In this document: piece after piece, positions 15,666 to 23,104 of the stretch | How positions within the stretch are numbered: the first letter of the stretch is position 1 | Layout of the letters: each line of letters starts with the position of its first letter | Source of the DNA: Candidatus Acutalibacter pullistercoris | Lineage (GTDB): Bacteria; Bacillota; Clostridia; Oscillospirales; Acutalibacteraceae | DNA length: 38,540 nt | Direction of reading: 5' to 3' | NCBI GenBank assembly: GCA_019115285.1 | Contig: DXDU01000118.1 | Coordinates: forward strand, 1-38,540 | The notes under the pieces: model-generated | Seen by the model: the letters and a program-made list of their open reading frames with translations, nothing else | Databases searched by the model: none | What the model was told of the DNA's origin: nothing | Made by a program: the position numbers and the translations under genes

Positions 15666-18083
15666 TTACAGCCTGTCCCGGTCCACCCGGCGCAGCAGGC
15701 CCAGCAGCCGCCGCACCGACCGCTCCAGGTCCTCCCGGGTGACCCTTCCCTCTTCCAGGCCCCGGAGGATCTGCTCCGCCACAGGGGGGCCTCCGGGCAT
15801 GATTACATCGTTGCCGGCAGCCACGGCGTCGGCCCCGTCCACCACCTGGTCCATATCTCCCCAGTCGGTGACCACCAGGCCGTCGAAGCCCCACTCCTCC
15901 CGAAGGATGCCGGTGCACAGGTCCCGGCTGCCCCCGGCGAAGGTGCCGTTGATCTTGTTGAAAGAGGTCATGACGCAGTGCAGGCCCCCTTCCCGCACGG
16001 CCATCTCAAAGGGGCGCAGGTACAGCTCCCGCAGGGCCCGGGGAGTGGCCAGGGTGTCCACCGCGTCGCAGCGAAGCTTGTGGCTGCCCCGGCGGAAAGT
16101 CTCCTGCTCGTTGCCGGCGAAGTGCTTGGCGCAGCACATGACAGGCCTGCCCTCCTGTACTCCCTGGATCACCGCGGCGGCCAGGGTCCCGGAGAGGAAG
16201 GGGTCCTCGGAGTAGTACTCAAAGTTCCGGCCCCCCAAAGGGTGGCGGTGGAGGTTCAGGGCCGGGGCCAGCCACACGTTGACCCCCAGGTCCAGGCACT
16301 CGTCGCCGATGGCCTGCCCCACGGACTGAAGAAGCTTCCTGTCGAAGGAGCAGGCCAGGAGCATCTCCGTGGGCCAGGCCACGCCCCCCACCCCGGCAGG
16401 GCCGTCCTTGTAGAACAGGGAGTGGATCCCCTTCTCCGGGATGGCGGGAGAGCTGTTTCCCGCCCAGCCCACCGGGTGGTCGTTGACCGTCAGCGGCTTG
16501 CCGCTCTCCTCAGTCAGGGAGCTGGGGGCTTCTGTCTCCAAAAAAGCGGAGAAGGGCACCCCGGGGCCGTAGCCCACGCACAGGCAGGCAAGCTCCCGCT
16601 GGGAGAGGCCCTGGGGCAGAGGGGGCAGCAGCAGGGGCTGGCCCTTTTCCGGGGCGGGCACAAAGGTGAGCCGCCACACCGGGCAGTTCCCCGGCTCTAT
16701 GGCGTCCTCCCGCTGGGGCCCCTGGAGGAACTCCAGCTTTTCCCGGTAGTCCTCCCGCAGCAGCAGCCGGGGGGCGCCCTGCTCCAGGAGAATGTCTTCC
16801 TCGGCCTGGATCACCGCCGCCAGCTCCAGGGAGCGGGAGCAGTCCCCCACCTCCAGGGCGTACACTCCCGCCTCCACCACCCAGGCGGAGCGGTCTTCCG
16901 CAAAGCAGGCAAGCTCCCGCCAGGGCACGAAGAGCTTCACCGTCTCCCCCTGCCCCGGGGCCAGCATCCTTGTCTTGCCGAAGGCCTTCAGCTCCCGCAA
17001 GGGCCTGGGGGACCTGGTCCCCTGGGCGCGCAGGTAGGCCTGTACCACTTCCCGGCCCGGGCGCTTTCCGGTGTTCTGCACCTCCACCTCCAGGAAGACG
17101 CCCTCTCCCACCCGGCGGCCCGTGAGGGGCTTTAAGGAGAAGCTGGTGTAGGAGAGCCCAAAGCCAAAGGGGTAAAGGGGCTCCACGCCGAAGGTGTCGA
17201 AGTACCGGTAGCCAAGATAGATGTCCTCCCGGTAGGGAGTCACCGGCCGCAGGGCGAAGTCCCCTCCCTTAGGGGGCAGGAGGCCGTACGTCTCGTAGGT
17301 CCTGGTGGTCTCCGGGTGGTCCTTGTCCCAGGTGAAGTCCTCCCAGCTGGGGTAGTCCTCCACCTGCCGGGGCAGGGTGAAAGCCAGCTTCCCACAGGGG
17401 GTGGCCGCCCCGGTGATGAGCCGTCCCAAAGCCACCGGCCCCGCCTCCCCGGGCACCCCCAGGAACAGCAGGCTTCTCACCTGGGGGCAGTCCGCCGCCC
17501 AGGTCAGGTCCACGACCCCGTTGCTGTTGACCACCACCACAATGTTTTGGAAGCACTGCCGCAGGCTTTCCAGCAGTTCCTTCTCCTGCCGGGAGAGGTA
17601 ATAGTCGTTCTCCAGGCGCCGGTCGCACTCCTCGCCCCCGGCCCGCCGTCCCAAGATCCACACGGCGGTGTCCGTCTCCCGGGCGGCGGCCTCCACCAGC
17701 TCCCGGGGCACAGAGGGCTCTGTGGGGTTGGGGGTATAGGTCCCGAAGATCTCGTACATGGCCCCGCTGTTGACCAGCTCCTTCATCTGGGCAAAGTCCA
17801 GCTGGGAGCCGGCGTCCTGCCGGGTCTCCCGCCGCCACTGCCTGTAAAACTCCAGCACGCTCTCCACCGGGGCGATCCCCGCCTGCTCACAGGCGGAGAC
17901 GAAATTCAGCTCCCGCTGGCTGCGGGCCGCCCCCGAGCCGTTGCCGGAGATCACCGGGTCCTCCTGGGCCCAGCCGAAAAAGGCGGCCTTACTCCCCCGG
18001 GGAAGGGGCAGCAGATCGTTTTCATTCTTCAGCAGCACGGCGGACTCCTCCACCGCCTGCTGGGCCATACGCGCCGCGTCCAT
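15666..18083 (-). CDS. Domain-permuted GH3 beta-glycosidase
   Basis: Glycoside hydrolase family 3 enzyme, 805 residues, no signal peptide, so probably acting on imported oligosaccharides. The domains are in permuted order. The alpha/beta sandwich comes first (about 1-270, with GGEECDR at 149-155 as the acid/base region), followed by a fibronectin-III-like domain (about 300-420). The TIM-barrel domain is last and carries KHFAGNEQE and the nucleophile segment VVTDWGDM with Asp740. Usual GH3 enzymes have the barrel first. The ATG at 18083 has GGGAGGA seven bases before it. It is followed by smr with 3 bases between. Substrate is likely a beta-glucoside or xyloside. Confidence 0.9.
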   Translation of the reverse strand: MDAARMAQQAVEESAVLLKNENDLLPLPRGSKAAFFGWAQEDPVISGNGSGAARSQRELNFVSACEQAGIAPVESVLEFYRQWRRETRQDAGSQLDFAQMKELVNSGAMYEIFGTYTPNPTEPSVPRELVEAAARETDTAVWILGRRAGGEECDRRLENDYYLSRQEKELLESLRQCFQNIVVVVNSNGVVDLTWAADCPQVRSLLFLGVPGEAGPVALGRLITGAATPCGKLAFTLPRQVEDYPSWEDFTWDKDHPETTRTYETYGLLPPKGGDFALRPVTPYREDIYLGYRYFDTFGVEPLYPFGFGLSYTSFSLKPLTGRRVGEGVFLEVEVQNTGKRPGREVVQAYLRAQGTRSPRPLRELKAFGKTRMLAPGQGETVKLFVPWRELACFAEDRSAWVVEAGVYALEVGDCSRSLELAAVIQAEEDILLEQGAPRLLLREDYREKLEFLQGPQREDAIEPGNCPVWRLTFVPAPEKGQPLLLPPLPQGLSQRELACLCVGYGPGVPFSAFLETEAPSSLTEESGKPLTVNDHPVGWAGNSSPAIPEKGIHSLFYKDGPAGVGGVAWPTEMLLACSFDRKLLQSVGQAIGDECLDLGVNVWLAPALNLHRHPLGGRNFEYYSEDPFLSGTLAAAVIQGVQEGRPVMCCAKHFAGNEQETFRRGSHKLRCDAVDTLATPRALRELYLRPFEMAVREGGLHCVMTSFNKINGTFAGGSRDLCTGILREEWGFDGLVVTDWGDMDQVVDGADAVAAGNDVIMPGGPPVAEQILRGLEEGRVTREDLERSVRRLLGLLRRVDRDRL

Positions 18084-18131
18084 CGGTCATTCCTCCCTTG
18101 GCCCGCCCCTGGGGCAGGCGTCTTTCCCTCT

Positions 18132-18160
18132 ATTATACCGAGCTGGCCCCCGGCTTGCAA
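18132..18160 (-). promoter_or_regulatory. GH3 gene promoter
   Basis: On the minus strand TTGCAA (18155-18160), a 17-base spacer, and perfect TATAAT (18132-18137). The TAA inside this -10 box is also the stop codon of the preceding GNAT gene. Confidence 0.75.
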
Positions 18161-18699
18161 GGCTCTGGGTTCAACTGTTTTTTCAGTTTGTGAACAGCCC
18201 GGCCCTCCCAAAGGCCCCGGCCCTCTTCCGCAAAGCCCCGGGAGCGCCAGAACCTCAACCCAGGCAGGTTCGCCTCCAGGCACCCCAGCCCCAGGAAGGA
18301 AAACCCGGCGGCTCTCCCCGCCCCTTCCAATCCGTCCATGAGCCCAGTGCCCAGGCCCTTGCCCTGCTCCCCAAGCTGAAGCTCCAGCAGGCCCAGGTAC
18401 AGGGTGTCCTCCTGGGGGTAGCCCTCTACCAGATCCACCACGGCGGCCAGCCTCCCCTGGCGGAAGACCCCTAAAAACAGCTTCTCCTCCCTGGTCTTCC
18501 CAGGGGGCAGGGCTTCCAGGTCCTCCCGGCACAGGGCCAGGTCCGGCTGCCGGTCCAGTGCCACACTGTTGTAAAAGGCGTTGCCCTCATAGAGCTCCAA
18601 CACCTGGGGCAGGTCTTCCTCTCCCAGGGGCCGGAGAGTCAGCCCTTCCCCCAGCTGGGCGCCGAACTCCTGCCGGAGCGTCTCCATCCTGCTCCCCAT
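18133..18699 (-). CDS. GNAT-family N-acetyltransferase
   Basis: GCN5-related acetyltransferase, 188 residues; uses acetyl-CoA on an unknown amine. The acetyl-CoA loop region reads LQLGEQGKGLGTGLMDGL, close to the family Q/RxxGxG/A pattern, followed by LGCLEANLPGLRFWRSRGF, the usual late GNAT strand. It starts 6 bases after the stop of the esterase-like gene, so the two are probably co-transcribed. The first ATG (18699) lacks a ribosome site and would rely on coupling; the ATG at 18687 has GGGGAG upstream and is an alternative. Substrate not predictable. Confidence 0.8.
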   Translation of the reverse strand: MGSRMETLRQEFGAQLGEGLTLRPLGEEDLPQVLELYEGNAFYNSVALDRQPDLALCREDLEALPPGKTREEKLFLGVFRQGRLAAVVDLVEGYPQEDTLYLGLLELQLGEQGKGLGTGLMDGLEGAGRAAGFSFLGLGCLEANLPGLRFWRSRGFAEEGRGLWEGRAVHKLKKQLNPEPCKPGASSV

Positions 18700-18705
18700 G
18701 GCCCG

Positions 18706-19518
18706 TTACAGTTGGAACTGGAAGGTCTTCCCCAGCCAGGCCAAACACAGGTCCATCCACCGGGCGGTGTAGTCGTCCCGGCTGCCGGCTTCCTCCGTGC
18801 ACACAGAGAGCCCGTGGCCGCCCCAGGGGAACACGTGAGCCTCGAAGGGCACCCCGTTTCTGTGCAGGGCCGCCATCATGGCCAGGGTGTTCTCCACGGG
18901 GACGCAGTCGTCCTGGGCGGTATGCCACAGAAAAGCCGGGCAGGTGTCCTCCCTCACGTGGCGGTCCAGGCCGAAGTACTGGTACTCCGGGGTCCCGGGT
19001 TCCCTGCCGCTGACGTTTCTCAAGGAGCCCTCGTGGGCGTACTGGTCCGCTGTGATCACCGGGTAGCACAGGATCATGGCATCCGGGCGGTTCAGCCCTT
19101 GGAAGTCCCCCCGCAGGGCCACAAACCGGGGGTCGTCGTACAGCGTGCCCAGGGACCCGGCCAGGTGGGCCCCGGCGGAGAACCCGCACACCGCCACCCG
19201 CCGGGGGTCGCAGCGCCATTCCTTTCGCAGCCGGACTTGCCGCACCACCTCAGAGAGTTCCCCCAAAGGCCGGAAGTCCCTGGCCCGCTCCCCCACGGAA
19301 TAGGTCTGCAGGGTGAACACATTGTACCCCGCGGCAAAAAACCGCTGGGCCACCGGGTCCGCCTCCCGCTGGGAGACCATCTCGTACCCGCCCCCGGGGC
19401 AGAGCACCACTGTGGGGAAGGTCTCCCGGTGCACCGCCATCTCCGTAATGGGAGTGTGGAGCATGGCCTCCACCTGGCAGTCCCCCTCTTCCACAGGCCT
19501 AAAACGCAACAGTTCCAT
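18706..19518 (-). CDS. Alpha/beta hydrolase, carbohydrate-esterase-like
   Basis: Alpha/beta-hydrolase of the type annotated as acetylxylan esterase or BD-FAE-like, 270 residues, no signal peptide. The oxyanion segment is CPGGGYEMVS (40-49), the nucleophile Ser114 is in GFSAGAHL, the acid is in TAQDDCVPVENT, and the histidine is in WGGHGLS. The frame is open upstream, but the ATG at 19518 has GGAGG eight bases before it and gives a family-like N-terminus. Next to a GH3 glycosidase it may remove acyl groups from plant-polysaccharide oligomers; that role is inference. Confidence 0.82.
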   Translation of the reverse strand: MELLRFRPVEEGDCQVEAMLHTPITEMAVHRETFPTVVLCPGGGYEMVSQREADPVAQRFFAAGYNVFTLQTYSVGERARDFRPLGELSEVVRQVRLRKEWRCDPRRVAVCGFSAGAHLAGSLGTLYDDPRFVALRGDFQGLNRPDAMILCYPVITADQYAHEGSLRNVSGREPGTPEYQYFGLDRHVREDTCPAFLWHTAQDDCVPVENTLAMMAALHRNGVPFEAHVFPWGGHGLSVCTEEAGSRDDYTARWMDLCLAWLGKTFQFQL

Positions 19519-19539
19519 ACAAAATTCCTCCTTTTTTTC

Positions 19540-19569
19540 ATTATGGGATTTTTTCTTCTTCTTTGTCAA
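19540..19569 (-). promoter_or_regulatory. Promoter of the hydrolase-GNAT operon
   Basis: On the minus strand perfect TTGACA (19564-19569), an A-rich 18-base spacer, and CATAAT (19540-19545). It lies 22 bases before the start codon. Confidence 0.75.
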
Positions 19570-19578
19570 GGGGAAGGC

Positions 19579-19607
19579 TTGCATTTTTCCAGAAATTCCG
19601 TTAGACT
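19579..19607 (+). promoter_or_regulatory. Promoter of the DUF3006-like small gene
   Basis: TTGCAT (19579-19584), 17-base spacer, TAGACT (19602-19607). It is divergent from the neighbouring minus-strand promoter. Confidence 0.45.
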
Positions 19608-19629
19608 GAATACAAGGAGGACGATGACC

Positions 19630-19803
19630 ATGGGACCTTACGAGTATGTAGTGGAGAGCATCAATGGGGATTACGCCGCCCTGCGGCGCACGGACTTAGA
19701 AGACCCGGGAGAGCCCATGGTCGTGGCCATGGCCCTGCTCCCCGACGGCACGGACGTAGGCGCCCGGCTGCGGTGGGAGAACCTGAGCTACACCCTGCTG
19801 TAA
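19630..19803 (+). CDS. Small DUF3006-like protein
   Basis: 57-residue acidic protein: a YEYVVESINGDYAALRR strand-rich start, an LLPDGTDVGARLRW centre and a short tail. The pattern (a strand, a turn, then LLPxGxxxGxxL) resembles DUF3006, a small barrel-like family of unknown function; the match is by eye. AAGGAGG ends nine bases before the ATG at 19630; another ATG at 19624 is only three bases from it and is less likely. It sits between a divergent esterase promoter and the BlaI-type gene, with no obvious partner. Confidence 0.65.
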   Translation: MGPYEYVVESINGDYAALRRTDLEDPGEPMVVAMALLPDGTDVGARLRWENLSYTLL

Positions 19804-19853
19804 CAGCTGCCCAAGAGTATTTCCAGTAAAGAAAATTTTTGTATTAAATTGTA

Positions 19854-19882
19854 TTGACAAACGGGTAGGGATGGATTATTAT
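19854..19882 (+). promoter_or_regulatory. Promoter of the BlaI-type repressor gene
   Basis: TTGACA (19854-19859), a 17-base spacer, and TATTAT (19877-19882). The RNA would have a leader of about 110 bases. A TTGT..ACAA palindrome overlaps the -35 and could be an operator, but it does not match the usual TACA/TGTA BlaI site. Confidence 0.65.
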
Positions 19883-19999
19883 AGTTGTGATAACGACATT
19901 CCTCGCGGTTTTGTACTTGTTTTCGACTGCCGCGTTCTTTTGCGCGTTCTCAAACCCGCCGACTTTTGAACCACCAAATACACCAAAGGAGAGAGACCT

Positions 20000-20350
20000 A
20001 TGCCAGAGCAATACTTTACCTTTTCGAAAAAAGAGCAGGAACTGATGGAACTGTTCTGGGACGCCGGGACCCCTCTGGCCCGGGGCGAGATCCTGGAGCG
20101 GGCCGCCAACCGCAAGACTTCCTGGAAGCCCAACTCTGTCCACATCCTGGTGAATTCCCTGATGGAAAAGGGCGCCCTGGAGGTGGCCGGGTACTATCTC
20201 AGCTCCCGGAAGCTGGGCCGCACCTTCCAGCCCACCCTCACCCTGCAGGACTACCGGCTGATGCAGGTCAAGCACGCTGTGATCCTGGCTGTGGAGGCCG
20301 GCGTCTCCGCCAAGGAGATCAAGGCCGCTGTGGACGAGGGGCTGAAATAA
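20000..20350 (+). CDS. BlaI/MecI/CopY-family transcriptional repressor
   Basis: 116-residue winged-helix DNA-binding protein of the BlaI/MecI/CopY family (PF03965). Helix-turn-helix region: SKKEQELMELFWDAGTP through WKPNSVHILVNSLMEKGAL (about 9-58), followed by a C-terminal dimerisation part. In well-known cases these repressors are cut by a BlaR/MecR sensor protease, but no such gene is adjacent, so this is an orphan whose signal and targets are unknown. Strong ribosome site (AAAGGAGAG) upstream; two terminators downstream. Confidence 0.88.
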   Translation: MPEQYFTFSKKEQELMELFWDAGTPLARGEILERAANRKTSWKPNSVHILVNSLMEKGALEVAGYYLSSRKLGRTFQPTLTLQDYRLMQVKHAVILAVEAGVSAKEIKAAVDEGLK

Positions 20351-20360
20351 GCTGAAAAAA

Positions 20361-20392
20361 GAGCGCGGGTCTCTCACCGCGCTCCTTTTTTT
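20361..20392 (+). terminator. Terminator of the BlaI-type gene
   Basis: GAGCGCGG and CCGCGCTC form a stem followed by CTTTTTTT, ten bases after the stop codon. Confidence 0.88.
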
Positions 20393-20433
20393 GCCGCTGT
20401 GCATTCCGCCATGGAATTTTGCCTGCGCACAAA

Positions 20434-20462
20434 GGCCCTCGGTTTCTCCGGGGGCCTTTTTT
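20434..20462 (+). terminator. Second terminator between convergent genes
   Basis: GGCCCTCGG and CCGGGGGCC (one T-G pair) form a 9-bp stem followed by six Ts on the plus strand. On the minus strand it is followed only by TTTG, so it mainly backs up the first terminator. The minus-strand phosphodiesterase gene ends at 20476. Confidence 0.7.
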
Positions 20463-20475
20463 CTGATCCGAACTT

Positions 20476-21024
20476 TTACTCCCCCAGGGCAAGGCTTTCG
20501 TACTCCCTGCCGGACAGGTCCTTCCACCGGAAGGTCCCCTCCTCCAGGGTCATGTAGCTGTGGGGGGAGTCCTCCTTGGGAATGGACACGGAGCCGGGGT
20601 TCAAATACCAGAACCCGGCGGAGCAGTCCTTGGCGGGCACGTGGGTGTGGCCGTGGAGCAGCACGTCCCCGGCCTTGAGGGCGGGAGGCGTCTGGAGGTT
20701 GTATTGATGGCCGTGGGTGGCGAACACCAGCCTCTCCCCTGCCTGGAGGAGACAGTAGTCCCCCAGCACAGGGAAGCGCAGCATCATCTGGTCCACCTCC
20801 GCCTCGCAGTTGCCCCGGACGCAGAACACCCGGCAGTTCAGGCCGTTGAGCAGGGCCGCCACCTTCTGGGGGTCGTACTCCGGGGGCAGGGCGTTGCGGG
20901 GGCCGTGGTAGAGCAGGTCCCCCAGCAGGAGCAGGGACTGGGCCCCCTCCCGCTCCAAGGCCTCCAGCAGCTGGCCGCAGTACAACGCGGAGCCGTGGAG
21001 ATCCGACGCGATCAGCAATTTCAT
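20476..21024 (-). CDS. yfcE: YfcE/MJ0936-family metallophosphoesterase
   Basis: Calcineurin-like phosphodiesterase, 182 residues, normal for the YfcE group. Metal-binding motifs in order: SDLHG (7-11), GDLLYHGPRN (35-44), GNCEAEVD, ATHGHQYN and GHTHVP. Members hydrolyse phosphodiesters in vitro; the physiological substrate is unclear. GGGGAAGAG precedes the ATG at 21024. It lies 19 bases downstream of the HD-domain gene and is probably co-transcribed with it, giving a pair of two phosphohydrolases. Confidence 0.92.
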   Translation of the reverse strand: MKLLIASDLHGSALYCGQLLEALEREGAQSLLLLGDLLYHGPRNALPPEYDPQKVAALLNGLNCRVFCVRGNCEAEVDQMMLRFPVLGDYCLLQAGERLVFATHGHQYNLQTPPALKAGDVLLHGHTHVPAKDCSAGFWYLNPGSVSIPKEDSPHSYMTLEEGTFRWKDLSGREYESLALGE

Positions 21025-21043
21025 AGCTCTTCCCCTTTCCGGC

Positions 21044-21592
21044 TCACAGGCCCAGGTCCTCGTGGCGCTCCCGCAGGCCCTGGATGCACTCCTCCATCAC
21101 CTGGTCCAGTTCCATCCCCAGGCGCTGGCAGCCGTCTAAAATGACCTCCCGGTTCACCCCGCCGGCGAAGCGCTTGTCTTTGAACTTCTTCTTCAGGCTC
21201 TTCACTTCCAGGTCCATCACCGACTTGGAGGGCCGCATGAGCACCGCCGCGTGGATCAGCCCGCTGAGCTCGTCAATGGTGTAGAGCACTTTTTCCATGT
21301 AGAGTTCCGGCTCCACCTGGCACACCAGGCCGTAGCCGTGGCTCACCACCGCGTGGATGAAGGCCTCGTCGTACCCTGCCTCCTTCAGGATGTCCACCGC
21401 TTTCTCGCAGTGCTCCTCCGGGTACTTCTCGTAGTCCACGTCGTGCAAGAGCCCTACGCTGCCCCAGTAGTCCGGGTCCTCCCCGGCCTTTGTGGCGAAG
21501 TGCTCCAAAATAGCCCCCACTTCCCGCCCGTGCTGCACCAGGGCCTCGCTCTCGTTATACTGCCGCAGCAAGGCCAATGCCTGTTCTTTCAT
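21044..21592 (-). CDS. HD-domain phosphohydrolase-like protein
   Basis: 182-residue HD-superfamily protein. Candidate metal ligands: His21 in VQHGREV, His50-Asp51 in LLHDVDYEKYPEEH, and His85 in VVSHGYG. Single-domain HD proteins of this type are widespread in Firmicutes and usually uncharacterised. The frame is open for 76 codons upstream, but the ATG at 21592 is chosen because of GAGGCGG just before it, and because the upstream part would run across a promoter and the palindromic element. Operon with the phosphodiesterase. Confidence 0.85.
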   Translation of the reverse strand: MKEQALALLRQYNESEALVQHGREVGAILEHFATKAGEDPDYWGSVGLLHDVDYEKYPEEHCEKAVDILKEAGYDEAFIHAVVSHGYGLVCQVEPELYMEKVLYTIDELSGLIHAAVLMRPSKSVMDLEVKSLKKKFKDKRFAGGVNREVILDGCQRLGMELDQVMEECIQGLRERHEDLGL

Positions 21593-21625
21593 ACATCGCC
21601 GCCTCTTTCTCAAAAGATTTCCTCC

Positions 21626-21653
21626 ATTATACCACGGCTGCAACCCAGCGCAA
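21626..21653 (-). promoter_or_regulatory. Promoter of the HD-phosphodiesterase operon
   Basis: On the minus strand TTGCGC (21648-21653), a 16-base spacer ending in TGG, and perfect TATAAT (21626-21631), 34 bases before the ATG. Confidence 0.65.
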
Positions 21654-21697
21654 GGCCCTGGCGGAAAATCTTGCGGGCTTGCCCCCACCTGGGCGGG

Positions 21698-21785
21698 AGG
21701 CCGCCGGTCCTGCACGCGCCCCGCCGGGGCGCTGGACCCGTCCCGGGTCCCGGTGCCCTGCGGGCACCCGCAGGACCGGCGGCCT
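21698..21785. repeat. Cloverleaf-forming palindromic element
   Basis: A perfect 16-bp inverted repeat (21698-21713 with 21770-21785) encloses three successive hairpins. Each has a 7-bp perfect stem and a 3-base loop: GCGCCCC-GCC-GGGGCGC (21716-21732), GGACCCG-TCC-CGGGTCC (21734-21750) and GGTGCCC-TGC-GGGCACC (21752-21768). They are joined by only 1-2 bases. No U-tract follows on either strand. It lies between the GH130 terminator and the HD promoter. The triloops rule out a tRNA. Function unknown. Confidence 0.85.
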
Positions 21786-21830
21786 GGCTCCCCCCTGCCG
21801 GAACGAGAGACAAACCCCACCCGGGCACAA

Positions 21831-21857
21831 GAAAAGAGCGCACCCCCAGGCGCGCTC
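21831..21857 (-). terminator. Terminator of the GH130 gene
   Basis: On the minus strand GAGCGC and GCGCTC close a hairpin that is followed by TTTTCTTG, 14 bases after the stop codon. Confidence 0.75.
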
Positions 21858-21871
21858 CCTTTTTGTTTTGT

Positions 21872-22873
21872 TTACTTGTTCTCCTGGTCGCCCAGCTCCA
21901 TGGGGTACTGCCGCATGTAAGAGAGCAGCTCGTCCACGGTGGTAAAGGCCAGGCCGGTGACGGTGTCCGCCGCGCCGTAGTAGATGGTGATCCGCCCGGT
22001 CTCCGGGTCGGTGAGGGTGGCGCAGGGGAATGTGACGTTGGGCACATCCCCGGTGAGCTCGTACTGCTCCTCGGGCCCGAAGACGTAGAAGTTGCCTCTG
22101 GCCTTGACGATCCAGGGACGGTCGATGTCCAGCAGGGCCACGCCGAAGCGGTACACGAAGCCGTTGCAGGAGTTGAGCACGCCGTGATAGATCATCAGCC
22201 AGCCCTCGTCCGTCTCAATGGGGGTGGGGCCAGGGCCCACTTTCTTGGACTGCCAGCCGCCGGCGGTGCCGAAGACGAAGCGGTGCTTGCCCCAATAGGT
22301 CATGTCGGGGCTCTCGCTGTAGAAGATGTCGCCGAAGGGGGTGTGGCCGGTGTCGCTGGGACGGGACACCATGGCGAACTTGCCACCTATCTTCCGGGGG
22401 AAGAGCACGCCGTTTCTGTTGTAGGGCAGGAAGGCGTTCTCCAGCTGGTAGAAGGTCTTGAAGTCGTAGGTGTAGCCAATGCCGATGGTGGGGCCGTGGT
22501 AGCCGTTGCACCAGGTGATGTAGTACCGATCCTCGATGAAGCACACCCGGGGATCGTACCGGTACTCTTTCCGGGTCACGTCCTTGTCGCCCTCAAAGAC
22601 GATGGGCTCGTGGTTGATGTCCCAGTGGATGCCGTCCTTGGAGAACCCGGCGAAGATGTCCATCTCCACGCCCCGGTTGTCGCAGCGGAACACACCAGCG
22701 TAGCCGTCCTCATACACCACCACAGCGGAGTTGAACACGCTGTTGGAGGTGGGGATGGCGTCCCGGGGGATGATGGGGTTCTCGGTGTAGCGCCACACGG
22801 GCTTGGTGTACCCGGCGGGCTTGTCCTGCCAGGGCATGTTGGGCAGGGCGGGCCTGCCAATGATCTTTGCCAT
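21872..22873 (-). CDS. GH130 glycoside phosphorylase (mannoside type)
   Basis: Family GH130 protein, 333 residues; members phosphorolyse beta-mannosides such as mannosyl-glucose, mannobiose or mannooligosaccharides, giving mannose-1-phosphate. Five-bladed propeller pattern: [19 protein letters not shown], then [11 protein letters not shown], then [17 protein letters not shown]. The family catalytic acid corresponds to Asp107 in [19 protein letters not shown] and VTFPCATL blades follow. No signal peptide, so it acts on imported oligosaccharides. GGAG lies about ten bases before the ATG at 22873. Single gene with its own -10 and terminator. Linkage specificity (1,4 or 1,2) is not resolvable by eye. 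Confidence 0.88.
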   Translation of the reverse strand: MAKIIGRPALPNMPWQDKPAGYTKPVWRYTENPIIPRDAIPTSNSVFNSAVVVYEDGYAGVFRCDNRGVEMDIFAGFSKDGIHWDINHEPIVFEGDKDVTRKEYRYDPRVCFIEDRYYITWCNGYHGPTIGIGYTYDFKTFYQLENAFLPYNRNGVLFPRKIGGKFAMVSRPSDTGHTPFGDIFYSESPDMTYWGKHRFVFGTAGGWQSKKVGPGPTPIETDEGWLMIYHGVLNSCNGFVYRFGVALLDIDRPWIVKARGNFYVFGPEEQYELTGDVPNVTFPCATLTDPETGRITIYYGAADTVTGLAFTTVDELLSYMRQYPMELGDQENK

Positions 22874-22922
22874 AAGAATACAACTCCTTCAAAAAAATAG
22901 TCCGGCGGTCTTGCTTGCCCTT

Positions 22923-22928
22923 ATTATA
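22923..22928 (-). promoter_or_regulatory. -10 box of the GH130 gene
   Basis: Perfect TATAAT on the minus strand, about 50 bases before the ATG. No good -35 is visible at standard spacing, which would suit an activator-dependent or regulated promoter. Confidence 0.5.
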
Positions 22929-23033
22929 GCCTGTCCGGCCAAAGAAAGGAAGGGGGAAAATCATATTTTTCCAGAAAAGAAGGGAAATCTTTCCAAAAAC
23001 TGGGCAAATTGAAGGTTTCTTCCCCAAAAAGCC

Positions 23034-23062
23034 TTGCCATCCCCCCCGGGGAGGACTACAAT
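23034..23062 (+). promoter_or_regulatory. Promoter of the S9 peptidase gene
   Basis: TTGCCA (23034-23039), 17-base spacer, TACAAT (23057-23062), 42 bases before the ATG at 23105. Confidence 0.65.
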
Positions 23063-23104
23063 AGGGGCGTACTTCAATCTTTTCGGGAAAGGACTTGCTG
23101 CCTT

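Noticed and set aside
21698-21785. Cloverleaf shape suggesting a tRNA
   Set aside because: All three inner loops are three bases, there is no anticodon loop or TPsiC arm, and the closing stem is 16 bp. No tRNA gene was recognised anywhere in the window.
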